From Bacillus sp. Bos-x628 (lineage in GTDB: Bacteria; Bacillota; Bacilli; Bacillales; Bacillaceae): 64,000 nucleotides of DNA. The notes below the pieces were generated by a model, which was not told the DNA's origin, searched no databases, and saw only the letters and a program-made list of their open reading frames with translations. Each line of letters starts with the position of its first letter. The stretch's first letter is position 1. Positions 51,195 through 60,791 of the stretch are shown here, piece after piece. Location: contig NZ_CP159358.1 in NCBI RefSeq assembly GCF_040500475.1, positions 2,666,001-2,730,000 on the forward strand. The letters are read 5' to 3'. Made by a program: the position numbers and the translations under genes.

Positions 51195-51884
51195 ATGGAC
51201 ACACTGCAACAGTTATGGACGTATTATCAGCAAAACGGTTCATATGTGTTAGAAGAATTTTATCGGCATTTTCTCATGTCTGCGTATGGGGTGTTGTTTG
51301 CAGCGATCATCGGTATCCCAGTTGGTATATTCGTGGCGCATTATCGCAAGCTGAGTAATTGGATTTTCGCCATTACAAATGTCATTCAAACCATCCCAGC
51401 CTTAGCAATGCTTTCTGTGTTGATGCTTGTATTAGGATTAGGGGCAAATACAGTGATTTTATCATTATTTCTGTATTCGCTTTTGCCAATCATCCGAAAC
51501 ACCTATACAGGCATTGTCAGTATTGAGCACGCCTATTTAGAATCAGGAAAGGCAATGGGCATGACAAAATGGCAAGTGTTGAGAATGGTTGAACTACCGC
51601 TTGCTTTGTCGGTTATTATGGCTGGTTTAAGAACCGCACTTGTCATCGCAATCGGCATTACAGCAATTGGAACATTTGTCGGTGCTGGCGGACTTGGTGA
51701 TATCATCATCAGAGGAGCAAACGCTACAAACGGTACAGCCATCATTTTAGCAGGTGCTATTCCAACTGCGCTCATGGCCATTATTGCAGACCTTGTCATG
51801 GGCTGGCTTGAACGCTATTTAAGCCCAACAAACAAGAAAAAAGAAAGCAAAGCCTTATCAGAAGAAAACATCACCTCTGCTTAA
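51195..51884 (+). CDS. opuCD: OpuCD, osmoprotectant ABC transporter permease
   Basis: Second permease subunit, 229 residues, the same length as B. subtilis OpuCD. It shows the EAA-type loop YTGIVSIEHAYLESGKAMGM, LALSVIMAGLRTALVIAIG and GAGGLGDIIIRG. ATG 51195 lies nine bases after GGGAGGTG; GTG 51183 overlaps that site. Last gene of the operon, followed by a terminator. Confidence 0.95.
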   Translation: MDTLQQLWTYYQQNGSYVLEEFYRHFLMSAYGVLFAAIIGIPVGIFVAHYRKLSNWIFAITNVIQTIPALAMLSVLMLVLGLGANTVILSLFLYSLLPIIRNTYTGIVSIEHAYLESGKAMGMTKWQVLRMVELPLALSVIMAGLRTALVIAIGITAIGTFVGAGGLGDIIIRGANATNGTAIILAGAIPTALMAIIADLVMGWLERYLSPTNKKKESKALSEENITSA

Positions 51885-51906
51885 TGCGGCAAGTGAATAG
51901 ACGAAG

Positions 51907-51938
51907 ACTCCCTTACAGGCGGTAAGGGAGTTTGTTTT
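51907..51938 (+). terminator. Terminator of the opuC operon
   Basis: ACTCCCTTAC and GTAAGGGAGT with a 5-base loop, then TTGTTTT. Confidence 0.85.
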
Positions 51939-51970
51939 ATGAAGATGCGGCGGCTAGAATCACGAGAGAT

Positions 51971-52291
51971 CTATGATTCAAGTGTCATCCATTTAGATGA
52001 CCACTTTGAAATTTCCTCAAAAACAGGAGCAAGCGAACGACCCATATCAGTTAAAGAATATTCAATACGTACAGGTGTTTCAGCAAAAACCTCCCGTTTC
52101 ACAATGCCTGCTGCTTCCAGCTCTTTTAACCTCTCAGATAATACTCTTCCGCTTAAATTCGTCAGAGCGGCCTCAATTTCACTAAAGCGCTGCTGACCTG
52201 AGAGAAGCTGAAATACAATCAGTGCAACCCAGCGTTTACTCAATAACTCGACTGCTTTTTCAAATCGTGGGCACATGTCAGATTGATTCAT
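51971..52291 (-). CDS. catR: HxlR-family redox-sensing regulator, CatR (YvaP) like
   Basis: Winged-helix repressor. B. subtilis CatR responds to catechols and quinones through Cys7 and represses catDE. The 106 residues keep a cysteine at exactly position 7 (MNQSDMCPRF). The HxlR core is LLSKRWVALIVFQLLSGQQRFSEIE, with the beta-wing VRIEYSLTDMGRSL. CatR is recalled from the same yva neighbourhood. No catDE genes are in the window. Confidence 0.82.
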   Translation of the reverse strand: MNQSDMCPRFEKAVELLSKRWVALIVFQLLSGQQRFSEIEAALTNLSGRVLSERLKELEAAGIVKREVFAETPVRIEYSLTDMGRSLAPVFEEISKWSSKWMTLES

Positions 52292-52371
52292 CTTTCTTCA
52301 CTCCAATCTGAACCCATTATACCGTAATTTTGTGAATCATTAGTGCGTAAGGCTTGTCAACTATGAAAACA

Positions 52372-52764
52372 TCAGCGGCTGTTTAACATAAATAACAGAT
52401 AGCGGTTCAAATCCTCGATTTCTTTTTTAGAAAGAGTTGACCATATGTCTCCATCAAATAATTCGAGATGTCCAAGCTCATATTGCTCTGCAGCTTCCTT
52501 CATTTTCGACAAAGCCGCAGGCTCCTCTTTCACCAGATGAGCAGGAGTAGATTCCTCGATATAACCTGCAGCTTGCATCATTTCTTCATATGGTACCTTT
52601 AAAGCACCTGCTAGTTTCTTAATGGTAGTAGGCTTCGGAATACCTCGCTTCCCGTTTTCAATACGAGAAATGCCAGCGGCACTGACCTCTGAATACATCG
52701 CTAATTGATTCACTGATAGTTTCTTTTCCTCACGTAATGCTCTTAAATATGCACCGAAGTTCAT
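52372..52764 (-). CDS. XRE-family regulator, first of two tandem paralogues (YvaN-like)
   Basis: DNA-binding protein of 130 residues with an N-terminal lambda-repressor-like HTH (about 5-65; VNQLAMYSEVSAAGISRIENGKRG) and a helical C-terminal part ending DLNRYLLFMLNSR. It shares nearly all of the HTH with the next gene and a similar FDGD.W..L tail. TGTGAGG lies upstream of TTG 52767 and ATG 52764; the ATG is preferred. A promoter (minus-strand TTGCCA, 17 bases, TAAAAT at 52802-52830) overlaps an inverted repeat, suggesting autoregulation. Confidence 0.85.
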   Translation of the reverse strand: MNFGAYLRALREEKKLSVNQLAMYSEVSAAGISRIENGKRGIPKPTTIKKLAGALKVPYEEMMQAAGYIEESTPAHLVKEEPAALSKMKEAAEQYELGHLELFDGDIWSTLSKKEIEDLNRYLLFMLNSR

Positions 52765-52789
52765 CAACTCAAAACCTCACATGGCTAAA

Positions 52790-52812
52790 TTAGTTAATTC
52801 TATTTTAACTGA
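52790..52812. promoter_or_regulatory. Inverted repeat over the promoter of the first XRE gene
   Basis: TTAGTTAA, a 7-base centre, then TTAACTGA. It overlaps the -10 of the minus-strand promoter, a typical place for XRE autorepression. Confidence 0.5.
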
Positions 52813-52849
52813 TTTGTTGACTATTGGCAACAAATAGGTCATGAAAATA

Positions 52850-52878
52850 TTGACATTAGTTAATGGTGGATGTATCTT
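52850..52878 (+). promoter_or_regulatory. Orphan plus-strand promoter pointing antisense into the second XRE gene
   Basis: TTGACA, a 17-base spacer and TATCTT, with the operator-like CATTAGTTAATG in the spacer. No plus-strand gene follows until 53456, so a transcript would run antisense to the XRE gene at 52893-53297. A similar element, TTGACATAAGTAAATG, lies at 53379-53394. Confidence 0.55.
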
Positions 52879-52892
52879 TAATTTATGCCCCG

Positions 52893-53297
52893 CTATTTGT
52901 TCGTCTTTTTCTGGTTGATGAGCGTGAGAAAGTATTGATTCAGTTGGCTGATGTCTTGTGTGGTTAGCTTTTCCCACTGGTCTCCATCAAAAAGCGGCAG
53001 ATGTTCTACATCCTGATTAAGCGCAATTTGATAGATTTTCAAAATGGACTCATAATTTGGTTTCATTTCATGAACTTTTTCCTGTTCAATATGACCGGCA
53101 AGCAGCATTAAATCCTCATAAGGCACCTTCAAGGCGTGTGCTAATTTTTTAATTGTTAAAGGCTTCGGCACACCGCGCTTTCCATTTTCAATACGAGAAA
53201 TGCCAGCAGCGCTTACACCTGAATACATGGCGAGTTGATTGACAGACATCTTTCTATTTTCTCTTAAAATGCGTAATTGTTCACCAAAATTATTCAT
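52893..53297 (-). CDS. XRE-family regulator, second tandem paralogue (YvaN-like)
   Basis: DNA-binding protein of 134 residues. Its HTH (VNQLAMYSGVSAAGISRIENGKRG) is nearly identical to that of the downstream paralogue. The C-terminal half is more divergent (LPLFDGDQWEKLTTQDISQLNQ). It has the same TGTGAGGTT leader before the start. Most likely both genes arose by local duplication. Targets are unknown; similarity to phage-type immunity repressors is general only. Confidence 0.85.
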   Translation of the reverse strand: MNNFGEQLRILRENRKMSVNQLAMYSGVSAAGISRIENGKRGVPKPLTIKKLAHALKVPYEDLMLLAGHIEQEKVHEMKPNYESILKIYQIALNQDVEHLPLFDGDQWEKLTTQDISQLNQYFLTLINQKKTNK

Positions 53298-53455
53298 GTA
53301 TATCGAACCTCACATTTCAGTATATAACTTATTTTAGTATGATCATTGACCAAAGGAAATAGCAGGGGTGCAAAAGTGTTGACATAAGTAAATGATACTG
53401 TTTGATGTGAGAAGTCAAAATTGTTTACATATTGATCCTATAGGAGGTTGTAACG

Positions 53456-53695
53456 GTGGTCGAAAAGATTCAGATTAGGCGATCTTTTGTCATGCAGTAT
53501 ATGATCGAAAACGATATGTCTTTAAATCAGCTTGCTGAAGAAATTGGCATCTCCCCTGCCACATTAAGTAGAGTATTGAATGGTCATCGAAAACCAGGAC
53601 AGCTTGTCATTGGTAAAATGATTCATTACTTTGATAAAAAGTTTGAAGATCTATTTTACTATGAAGATATTGACAAAAGTCAACGAATGAAATGA
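53456..53695 (+). CDS. Short XRE-family HTH protein (YvzC-like)
   Basis: Protein of 79 residues that is almost only an HTH domain (about 16-68; LNQLAEEIGISPATLSRVLNGHRKPG). GTG 53456 follows AGGAGG at good spacing. It is divergent from the XRE pair, with the operator-like TTGACATAAGTAAATG in its upstream region. It resembles the small yvzC gene of the B. subtilis region. Function is unknown. Confidence 0.8.
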   Translation: MVEKIQIRRSFVMQYMIENDMSLNQLAEEIGISPATLSRVLNGHRKPGQLVIGKMIHYFDKKFEDLFYYEDIDKSQRMK

Positions 53696-53698
53696 TAA
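53670..53698 (+). promoter_or_regulatory. Promoter of the AbrB-like gene
   Basis: TTGACA (53670-53675), 17 bases, TGATAA (53693-53698), lying within the end of the preceding gene. The spacer includes AAAGTCAACGAATG, related to the repeats upstream of the other regulators. Confidence 0.65.
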
Positions 53699-53724
53699 CT
53701 TAGTAGCTAAGGAGGCGAGGTCCA

Positions 53725-54015
53725 TTGAAAAGGACTGGAATAGTAAGGCGAATTGATTCTCTTGGCAGAATTGTTCTGCCTTCAGAAATGAGAAAAGTAC
53801 TAAATATTAAAGAAGAGCAACTGTTAGAAATATTCATAGAAGGTGAAACCATCATGTTGAAAAAGTATGATGCTGATAAAAGCTGCCTGCTGACAGGTCA
53901 AGTAACGAAACAGAACAAAAGCTATGGGAATGGCAATGTCATACTAAGTCCTGAAGGAGCTGAACGCTTGTTAGTAGAATTAAAACAGCTATTAAAAAAA
54001 GAAGCAAGTCGTTAA
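53725..54015 (+). CDS. AbrB/Abh-like transition-state regulator paralogue
   Basis: DNA-binding protein of 96 residues. The N-terminal swapped-hairpin AbrB domain is GIVRRIDSLGRIVLPSEMRKVL (about 4-25), then LEIFIEGETIMLKKY. The C-terminal half (LTGQVTKQNKSYGNGNVILSPEGAERLLVEL) has the AbrB/Abh-type oligomerisation layout. TTG 53725 follows AAGGAGGCGAGG. It is not abrB itself, which lies elsewhere in Bacillus, but an extra paralogue in a cluster of regulators. Confidence 0.85.
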   Translation: MKRTGIVRRIDSLGRIVLPSEMRKVLNIKEEQLLEIFIEGETIMLKKYDADKSCLLTGQVTKQNKSYGNGNVILSPEGAERLLVELKQLLKKEASR

Positions 54016-54201
54016 AATTGTTTTTTATGCAAAAAAATGTATACAAAAACGCCGCATGTCAACCTATCAAATGGAAATTGAATCAAAATAACAAATAAAG
54101 TCGACAATATATAAAAAATCTTTATTTTGATGTGTCGTGACATGAACCTCGTTTTCATGTAAAATAAAGTTATGTGTACCAGTTTGACTGGAGGTGGTTT
54201 T

Positions 54202-54435
54202 ATGCACACATTTGTAATCACATTACTCGTAATTGTCAGTATCGCACTTATCATCGTTGTGTTATTACAATCAAGTAAAAGTGCTGGACTGTCGGGCGCT
54301 ATTTCAGGTGGAGCCGAGCAGCTTTTCGGTAAGCAAAAAGCGAGAGGTCTTGACCTGATCCTTCACCGAATCACTGTTATTTTGTCAGTGCTTTTCTTCA
54401 TCTTAACACTTGCATTGGCATATTTAGGCGTGTAA
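54202..54435 (+). CDS. secG: Preprotein translocase subunit SecG
   Basis: Small subunit of the SecYEG channel. The 77 residues have two membrane spans and the conserved [29 protein letters not shown] loop (split around residues 20-48). ATG 54202 follows GGAGGTGG; the frame extends to 54172. The order secG, est, rnr, smpB, ssrA is that of B. subtilis. Confidence 0.96.
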   Translation: MHTFVITLLVIVSIALIIVVLLQSSKSAGLSGAISGGAEQLFGKQKARGLDLILHRITVILSVLFFILTLALAYLGV

Positions 54436-54450
54436 GAAGCGAGTAACAGA

Positions 54451-54478
54451 AGGTCTGATCTTTTCAGACCTTTTTTTA
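54451..54478 (+). terminator. Terminator of secG
   Basis: AGGTCTGA, five bases, TCAGACCT, then six T. Confidence 0.88.
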
Positions 54479-54558
54479 TTATCTACACTCTTTTGTGTTT
54501 GTTTCATACATACAAGTGGAAAATATACACTATATCATAAAGGAAAGGAAGTCACATC

Positions 54559-55305
54559 ATGAGAGTTGTTACACCGAAACCATTTACATTTAAAGGTGGA
54601 GAAAAGGCGGTGCTTCTTCTTCACGGTTTTACTGGGAATACAGCAGATGTTAGAATGCTTGGCCGTTATTTGAACGAAAGAGGGTATACATGTCATGCAC
54701 CCCAGTACAAAGGGCATGGCGTGCCGCCAGAGGAGCTTGTTCATACAGGCCCTGCAGATTGGTGGAAAGATGTAGAAGAAGGGTACCAATTTCTAAAAGA
54801 TGAGGGCCATGAGGAGATTGCAGTTTGCGGTCTGTCTCTTGGAGGAGTTTTTTCATTGAAATTAGGTTACACTGTACCTGTAAAGGGAATTGTACCTATG
54901 TGTGCACCTATGTACATAAAAAGTGAAGAAGTCATGTATCAGGGTGTACTAGATTATGCCCGTAATTATAAAAAATTCGAGGGGAAGTCAGCGCAACAAA
55001 TTGAGCAAGAGATGGAAGAGTTCAAGAAAACACCAATGGATACGCTGAAGGCTCTACAAGAGCTGATTGCAGATGTAAGAGACAATGTTGACATGATTTA
55101 TTCACCTACTTTTGTTGTTCAAGCACGCCACGATCATATGATTAATACAGACAGTGCAAATATTATTTATAACGAAGTAGAGACGGATCAAAAATATTTG
55201 AAATGGTATGAAGAATCGGGTCATGTCATCACGCTTGATAAAGAGCGGGAGAAGGTTCATCAGGATGTGTATGCGTTCTTAGAATCACTCGATTGGTCAA
55301 TTTAA
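54559..55305 (+). CDS. est: Carboxylesterase Est (YvaK type)
   Basis: Cytosolic alpha/beta-hydrolase of the thermostable Est30 family, cleaving short-chain esters. The 248 residues have the nucleophile serine in [10 protein letters not shown], the oxyanion region LLHGFTGN, an acid residue in [12 protein letters not shown] and the histidine in [21 protein letters not shown] precedes ATG. It sits 19 bases upstream of rnr, suggesting cotranscription. Confidence 0.95.
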   Translation: MRVVTPKPFTFKGGEKAVLLLHGFTGNTADVRMLGRYLNERGYTCHAPQYKGHGVPPEELVHTGPADWWKDVEEGYQFLKDEGHEEIAVCGLSLGGVFSLKLGYTVPVKGIVPMCAPMYIKSEEVMYQGVLDYARNYKKFEGKSAQQIEQEMEEFKKTPMDTLKALQELIADVRDNVDMIYSPTFVVQARHDHMINTDSANIIYNEVETDQKYLKWYEESGHVITLDKEREKVHQDVYAFLESLDWSI

Positions 55306-55324
55306 CGTTATAGGGGGTTAGAGT

Positions 55325-57643
55325 GTGCAAAAAGAAGAATTTATGGATGAATTACTCGCTTTTATGAAAGAAGAGGCGTACAAACCGTTAACTGTACAAG
55401 AATTAGAAGTCATGATGGAAATTACAAATGCTGATGATTATAAAGAGCTCATCAAAGCGCTTGTGACACTAGAAGATAAGGGTCTCATCGTACGGACCCG
55501 CAGTGATCGCTATGGCGTTCCGGAAAAAATGAATTTGGTCAAAGGGAAATTATCCGCTCATGCGAAAGGATTTGCTTTTGTTACACCTGAAGAGTTTGGT
55601 CAGGATGATATTTTTATTCCGCCAACCGAGCTTGGAACAGCAATGAATGGTGATACCGTCATGGTTCGTGTCAGCCATAAATCAAATGGAACCAAAAAAG
55701 AAGGTACAGTGATTCGTATTCTAGAGCGTAATATTCAGACGGTCGTCGGTACTTATACAGAAACGAAGAGCTTTGGATTTGTTATTCCAGATGATAAGAA
55801 GATCACACACGATATCTTTATCCCGAAATCCGCCAAAAATGGAGCAGTAGAAGGGCATAAAGTGGTTGTGACGCTTACAAGCTACCCAGAAGGTAGAAGG
55901 AGTGCAGAGGGCGAAATTACTGAAATTTTAGGTCATAAAAATGACCCAGGCATTGATATTTTGTCTATCATTCATAAACATGGTCTGCCAGGAGAATTTC
56001 CAGAGGAAGCTTTAAAACAGGCAGCAGACACACCGGAAACGATTGATGAAAAAGACCTAGAAGGCAGACGTGATTTACGAAACGAAACGATTGTGACAAT
56101 TGACGGCGCGGACGCAAAAGACCTAGATGATGCAGTCACTGTGCAAAAGCTTGATGATGGTAAATATAAGCTAGGCGTACACATTGCGGACGTATCACAT
56201 TATGTGACGGAGAATTCCCCAATTGATCAAGAAGCTTACGAGCGCGGGACAAGTGTATATCTTGTAGACCGCGTCATTCCGATGATTCCGCATCGCTTAT
56301 CAAATGGCATTTGTTCTTTAAACCCAAAGGTGGATCGACTCACACTCTCTTGTGAAATGGTCATTGATCGAAATGGGAAAGTCGTTAAACATGAGATTTT
56401 CCAAAGTGTCATCAAAACGACAGAGAGAATGACGTATTCAGATGTGAATAAGATTTTAGTGGATCAAGACCAAGAGCTCATGAACAAATACGAATCGCTT
56501 GTTCCTATGTTTCAAGAGATGGAGAAGCTTGCCGAAATCCTTCGAGATAAACGTATGGAACGTGGAGCTGTTGATTTTGATTTCAAGGAAGCTAAGGTGC
56601 TTGTTGATGATGAAGGTGTGGCAAAAGATGTCATTATTCGGGAGCGTTCAGTAGCGGAGAAACTCATTGAAGAATTCATGCTTGTGGCAAACGAAACCGT
56701 TGCAGAGCATTTTCACTGGATGAATGTACCGTTTATTTACCGAATTCACGAAGAGCCAAATCCTGAGAAGCTTCAGCGCTTTTTAGAGTTTGTGACGACA
56801 TTTGGCTACATTGTGAAAGGAACTTCAACGAATATTCACCCGCGTGCACTCCAAAGTGTACTGGATGCGGTTCGAGATCAACCAGAAGAGGTCGTCATTC
56901 AAACGGTGATGCTTCGCTCTATGAAGCAGGCAAAGTATGACCCAGAGAGCATCGGACATTTTGGTTTATCAACCGAGTTCTATACCCATTTTACATCACC
57001 GATTCGTCGTTACCCTGATTTAATTGTGCATAGACTAATCAGAACCTATTTAATTGAGAAAAAGACAGATGAAGCGACCCTTGAAAAATGGGAACAACTG
57101 CTTCCGGAAATCGCAGATCATGCTTCAACGATGGAGCGCCGGTCAGTTGATGCAGAGCGTGAAACAGACGATCTGAAAAAGGCAGAATTTATGCTTGATA
57201 AAATCGGTGAAGAGTTTGATGGCATGATTAGTTCAGTCACCAACTTCGGACTATTTGTGGAATTGCCGAATACGATAGAAGGTCTGGTGCATGTCAGCTA
57301 TATGACCGATGACTACTATCGTTTTGATGAACAGCATTTCGCCATGATCGGTGAACGTACAGGAAATGTATACCGGATCGGTGACGAAATCACCGTTAAA
57401 GTCGTTGATGTCAATAAAGATGAGCACTCCATTGACTTTGAAATTGTCGGTATGAAGGGCACTCGTCGTAAGTCGCCGAAAGATTTCAAGTTTAAAAAAC
57501 GGACAGATCCACCAAGTAAAAAAGCCCGTGCAGGTCAAAAACCGTCTGGGGATAAGAAAAAAGAGAATGACGATAAGGGCGGCGACTGGTTCAGCAGAAG
57601 AAAAAAGAAGAAAAAGAAAAATCGTCTTAAAAAGAAAAAATAA
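55325..57643 (+). CDS. rnr: Ribonuclease R
   Basis: Processive 3'-5' exoribonuclease that degrades structured RNA and works with tmRNA/SmpB in mRNA clearance. The 772 residues have an N-terminal HTH (to about 70), cold-shock domains, the RNB catalytic domain with acidic residues in [14 protein letters not shown], an S1 domain (about 640-720; [21 protein letters not shown]), and a lysine-rich tail. GTG 55325 follows AGGGGGTTAGA. Nearby smpB and ssrA fit the shared role. Confidence 0.98.
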   Translation: MQKEEFMDELLAFMKEEAYKPLTVQELEVMMEITNADDYKELIKALVTLEDKGLIVRTRSDRYGVPEKMNLVKGKLSAHAKGFAFVTPEEFGQDDIFIPPTELGTAMNGDTVMVRVSHKSNGTKKEGTVIRILERNIQTVVGTYTETKSFGFVIPDDKKITHDIFIPKSAKNGAVEGHKVVVTLTSYPEGRRSAEGEITEILGHKNDPGIDILSIIHKHGLPGEFPEEALKQAADTPETIDEKDLEGRRDLRNETIVTIDGADAKDLDDAVTVQKLDDGKYKLGVHIADVSHYVTENSPIDQEAYERGTSVYLVDRVIPMIPHRLSNGICSLNPKVDRLTLSCEMVIDRNGKVVKHEIFQSVIKTTERMTYSDVNKILVDQDQELMNKYESLVPMFQEMEKLAEILRDKRMERGAVDFDFKEAKVLVDDEGVAKDVIIRERSVAEKLIEEFMLVANETVAEHFHWMNVPFIYRIHEEPNPEKLQRFLEFVTTFGYIVKGTSTNIHPRALQSVLDAVRDQPEEVVIQTVMLRSMKQAKYDPESIGHFGLSTEFYTHFTSPIRRYPDLIVHRLIRTYLIEKKTDEATLEKWEQLLPEIADHASTMERRSVDAERETDDLKKAEFMLDKIGEEFDGMISSVTNFGLFVELPNTIEGLVHVSYMTDDYYRFDEQHFAMIGERTGNVYRIGDEITVKVVDVNKDEHSIDFEIVGMKGTRRKSPKDFKFKKRTDPPSKKARAGQKPSGDKKKENDDKGGDWFSRRKKKKKKNRLKKKK

Positions 57644-57785
57644 CAGGTCAAAAAAGCAAGTAGAGTGTCAGGCTCTATTTGTTTTTTGGCCAAATCGCGT
57701 GAGCGTTGTCGAGAACTGGATTGTTTGATAAAATAATCCGTACCTTTTGCGAACGTGATTGTGTGATAAGGAGGGTGTACGCCAA

Positions 57786-58256
57786 ATGCCAAAGGGAGAG
57801 GGAAAGGTCGTTTCCCAAAATAAAAAGGCCAACCATGACTATTTTATAGAAGAAACGTATGAGGCAGGTCTTGTCTTACAAGGAACTGAGATTAAATCGA
57901 TTCGTGCAGGAAAAGTGAATTTAAAAGATTCCTTCGCCAAAATCGAACGAGGAGAAGTATTTCTTCACAATATGCACATCAGTCCGTATGAGCAGGGGAA
58001 CCGCTATAATCATGATCCGCTCAGAACAAGAAAGTTGCTGCTTCACCGCAAGCAAATCAGCAAACTGATTGGCGCTACTAAGGAAGAGGGCTACTCACTT
58101 GTACCGATTAAACTCTACTTAAAAAATGGTTTTGCAAAAGTCCTCATTGGAATCGGTAAAGGGAAAAAGAAATACGATAAACGTGAAGATTTAAAGAAAA
58201 AGGACGCAAAACGAGAAATCGAACGTGCCTTCCGTGATCGGCAAAAGCAATTCTAG
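57786..58256 (+). CDS. smpB: SsrA-binding protein SmpB
   Basis: Binds tmRNA and delivers it to stalled ribosomes. The 156 residues start [19 protein letters not shown]. They contain [22 protein letters not shown] and a basic C-terminal tail ([19 protein letters not shown]) that inserts into the mRNA channel. ATG 57786 follows AAGGAGGGTG; the frame extends to 57759. ssrA follows 180 bases later. Confidence 0.98.
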   Translation: MPKGEGKVVSQNKKANHDYFIEETYEAGLVLQGTEIKSIRAGKVNLKDSFAKIERGEVFLHNMHISPYEQGNRYNHDPLRTRKLLLHRKQISKLIGATKEEGYSLVPIKLYLKNGFAKVLIGIGKGKKKYDKREDLKKKDAKREIERAFRDRQKQF

Positions 58257-58350
58257 TCATGAGGCAGATGACTTGCTGAGATGATGAAAACTATGCTAAA
58301 ATAGTTGTTAAATAGACAATCATTATTGCTTATTTTACAAAAACAACCAG

Positions 58351-58378
58351 TTGTTTCGAGTGATAGGATTGTTATAAT
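58351..58378 (+). promoter_or_regulatory. Promoter of ssrA
   Basis: TTGTTT (58351-58356), a 16-base spacer, TATAAT (58373-58378). A short leader with a TATACGGAAG/CTTCCCGTATA hairpin precedes the mature tmRNA. Confidence 0.7.
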
Positions 58379-58435
58379 AGTTATATACGGAAGCAGTTAA
58401 GCTCAATGTTTCCTTCCCGTATATCCCTTTCACAA

Positions 58436-58796
58436 GGGGACGTTACGGATTCGACAGGGATAGTTCGAGCTTGAGCTGCGAGCCGAGAGGCGATCTCGTT
58501 AACACGCACTTAAATGTAACTGGCAAAACTAAAAGTTTTAACCAAAACTTAGCATTAGCTGCCTAATAAGCGCAGCGAGCTCTTCCTGACATTGCCTATG
58601 TGTCTGTGAGGAGCCCAATTCAATAGGCTACGCTTACGTTTCCGTCTGAGAACGTAAGAAGAGATCCATCAGACTAGCTCTCCAAGCGCCCGTCAGCAGG
58701 CATGCGGATGAGTGAACATGTAAATATGCTGACTACGCTCGTAGACGCTTAAGTAATCGATGTCTCTGGACGTGGGTTCGACTCCCACCGTCTCCA
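58436..58796 (+). ncRNA. ssrA: Transfer-messenger RNA (tmRNA)
   Basis: About 361 nt. The 5' end GGGGACGTTACGG pairs with the 3' end CGTCTCC (one G-T), with discriminator A and no encoded CCA. The T-arm GGTTCGACTCC is present. The tag reading frame encodes GKTKSFNQNLALAA followed by TAATAA, differing from the B. subtilis tag I recall at two positions. Pseudoknot segments such as GAGCTCTTCCTGACATTGCC are conserved. Confidence 0.98.
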
Positions 58797-58804
58797 TACA
58801 TAAG

Positions 58805-58834
58805 AAAAGGTGCTGATCAACGGCATCTTTTTAT
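58805..58834 (+). terminator. Terminator of ssrA
   Basis: AGGTGC and GCATCT pair around TGATCAACG, followed by TTTTATTTT. Confidence 0.75.
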
Positions 58835-59189
58835 TTTAAAATTTTTTTTGCGCTATCCGAGAAGACTTTAAAAATCGGATGAACAAGGACAAACCACAAT
58901 AATGGCTATGATGAGTAAAGATTGATTTGATATGAATTGAATGGAAAGGTCATTTCCTTTTTGTACCCTCTTGATCTATATCCTCATTTTACAAATTCAT
59001 CCTGTATCATGAATGCTTTGTTTAAAATGAAATCAAAGTATGTAAAAGCGGCTTGTCATTTATGACGAATTCACCTCTGCCAACAGCAAAAAATCTCCAA
59101 TCAATTCAAAATCGCATCTTCCCATTTTGGATGTCGTCATATATAGTTATATTAGACTAGTTCTAAATAACTACAATTGGGGCGTTTAC
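58835..59189. other. AT-rich intergenic region without a recognised gene
   Basis: About 350 bases between the tmRNA terminator and the diguanylate cyclase. I see no ORF with a ribosome binding site and no clear RNA element. The cyclase promoter presumably lies in the AT-rich part near 59140-59170. Confidence 0.5.
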
Positions 59190-60791
59190 ATGGATTCAAT
59201 TGTTTTGCATTTTATTGTGATCATGAGTGGTTCTGGGATTCTGTCCGTTATATTAGGAATATTTGCTTTTGCAAATCGCCATCGATATATTGGCTGTCAA
59301 TTGTTTATGTTCATGTCTTTCGCAACTGCGATCTATATTTTTGGTCATACGTTTGAATTATTGGGGCGTACTCCAGAAGAAATCATGTTCTGGATTTGTT
59401 TTCAATACATAGGGCTTCCGTTTATTGCACCATTTAGTCTCATGATTGTGCTGCAATTTACGGGGTTCCATCAATATTTCACAAAGCGCCGCGTGCTACT
59501 CATCTTACTGATTCCCATTCTTACAACCATTATGGTGTTCACCAACTCTTTTCACTCTCTCTTTTATCGAAGCATCACGACGAATTCAGTAGACGGATTT
59601 TTATTGGCCGATTTTACGATTGGCTATTGGTATATCATTCATGGGGTATATGCGTTTGGCTGTTCGATGCTGGCTATATTTATTTTGCTTTGGTGTTTAC
59701 GTGTGACGAAAAAAGAATACTTAAAGCAGATCATGATTTTGCTTCTTGGGATGTTCTTACCAATCTTGACCTCTTTTATCTATTTATTAGGCGCAACGCC
59801 TTTTCATATTGATCCAGTACCTGTGGTGATGTTTTTAACAAATGCACTGTATTTGTGGGCAATTATGTCATTTCAGCTATTTAAGCTCTCTCCTATTGCG
59901 ATGGAGCGTGTGTTTGAGCATATGTCCGAAGGAGTCTTAATTTTAGATCGTTATCGTACGCTAATTGATTATAATCCTGCAGCCGCAGCCATCATTCCAG
60001 ACCTTTCTAAGAAAGGAATTGGACATAAAATCGACGATATTTTTTCAGCATTAAGGAAAGATCATGCTTTTATTCAGTGGCTTCGTTCCCCGCAGGATCA
60101 TACGCAATATGATTTGATGTGGGAAAAAGAGCAACCCTTTTATTATCATCTGACAGCTTCCTCTTTATTTAATAGAAGAGGTGAGATAGAAGGCAGGCAA
60201 ATCGTGATCAGTGATGTAACAAAGCAGCGTTTGCTTCAGAAAGAGCTAGAACAGCGAGCATACATGGATGGATTGACAAATATCTTCAACCGTTCTTCTT
60301 TCATTGAACGAACGCATATTGTATTAAAAGAAGATGCTAATGATACAGCGATTTTGCTGTTTGATATTGATTTCTTTAAGCAAATTAATGATACACACGG
60401 ACATCATATAGGGGATGAAGCACTACGGCATATCGTGTCAGTTTGTCAGCAGCATTTAGGGAATGAAGATTTGTTTGGCCGATATGGCGGGGAAGAATTT
60501 GCGATTTGTCTGCCGCATTGTCATTTTCAGGAGGCTTGTCACATGGCCGAGCGAATCAGGCATTCATTTGAGGAGAACCTCTTGCAGGTTGATGGAAAAA
60601 CGGTACGAGTAACGGCCAGCTTTGGGATTGCTCATACTGCTTATGGCCCAGATTCATTAGAAACGCTGTTGTTTGAGGCGGACCAAGCCCTGTATATGTC
60701 AAAACGACAAGGGCGGAATATGATCTATGCATCAACTGGTGGAAACTACATGCTTTATGGTGAAAATCATTCCCCACCAGCTTCTCGTTGA
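59190..60791 (+). CDS. Membrane diguanylate cyclase (7TM sensor-PAS-GGDEF)
   Basis: Makes cyclic di-GMP. The 533 residues have seven or eight N-terminal membrane spans (about 5-230) of the histidine-kinase-associated 7TM type, a PAS domain (about 235-345), and a GGDEF domain (about 355-525). The active site is intact, RYGGEEF (433-437), with DIDFFKQINDTHGHHIGDE. The inhibitory RxxD site is absent: the matching residues 424-427 read GNED. ATG 59190 has TTGGGG upstream; the frame extends to 59127. I do not recall this architecture in B. subtilis 168. The ligand sensed by the 7TM part is unknown. Confidence 0.9.
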   Translation: MDSIVLHFIVIMSGSGILSVILGIFAFANRHRYIGCQLFMFMSFATAIYIFGHTFELLGRTPEEIMFWICFQYIGLPFIAPFSLMIVLQFTGFHQYFTKRRVLLILLIPILTTIMVFTNSFHSLFYRSITTNSVDGFLLADFTIGYWYIIHGVYAFGCSMLAIFILLWCLRVTKKEYLKQIMILLLGMFLPILTSFIYLLGATPFHIDPVPVVMFLTNALYLWAIMSFQLFKLSPIAMERVFEHMSEGVLILDRYRTLIDYNPAAAAIIPDLSKKGIGHKIDDIFSALRKDHAFIQWLRSPQDHTQYDLMWEKEQPFYYHLTASSLFNRRGEIEGRQIVISDVTKQRLLQKELEQRAYMDGLTNIFNRSSFIERTHIVLKEDANDTAILLFDIDFFKQINDTHGHHIGDEALRHIVSVCQQHLGNEDLFGRYGGEEFAICLPHCHFQEACHMAERIRHSFEENLLQVDGKTVRVTASFGIAHTAYGPDSLETLLFEADQALYMSKRQGRNMIYASTGGNYMLYGENHSPPASR

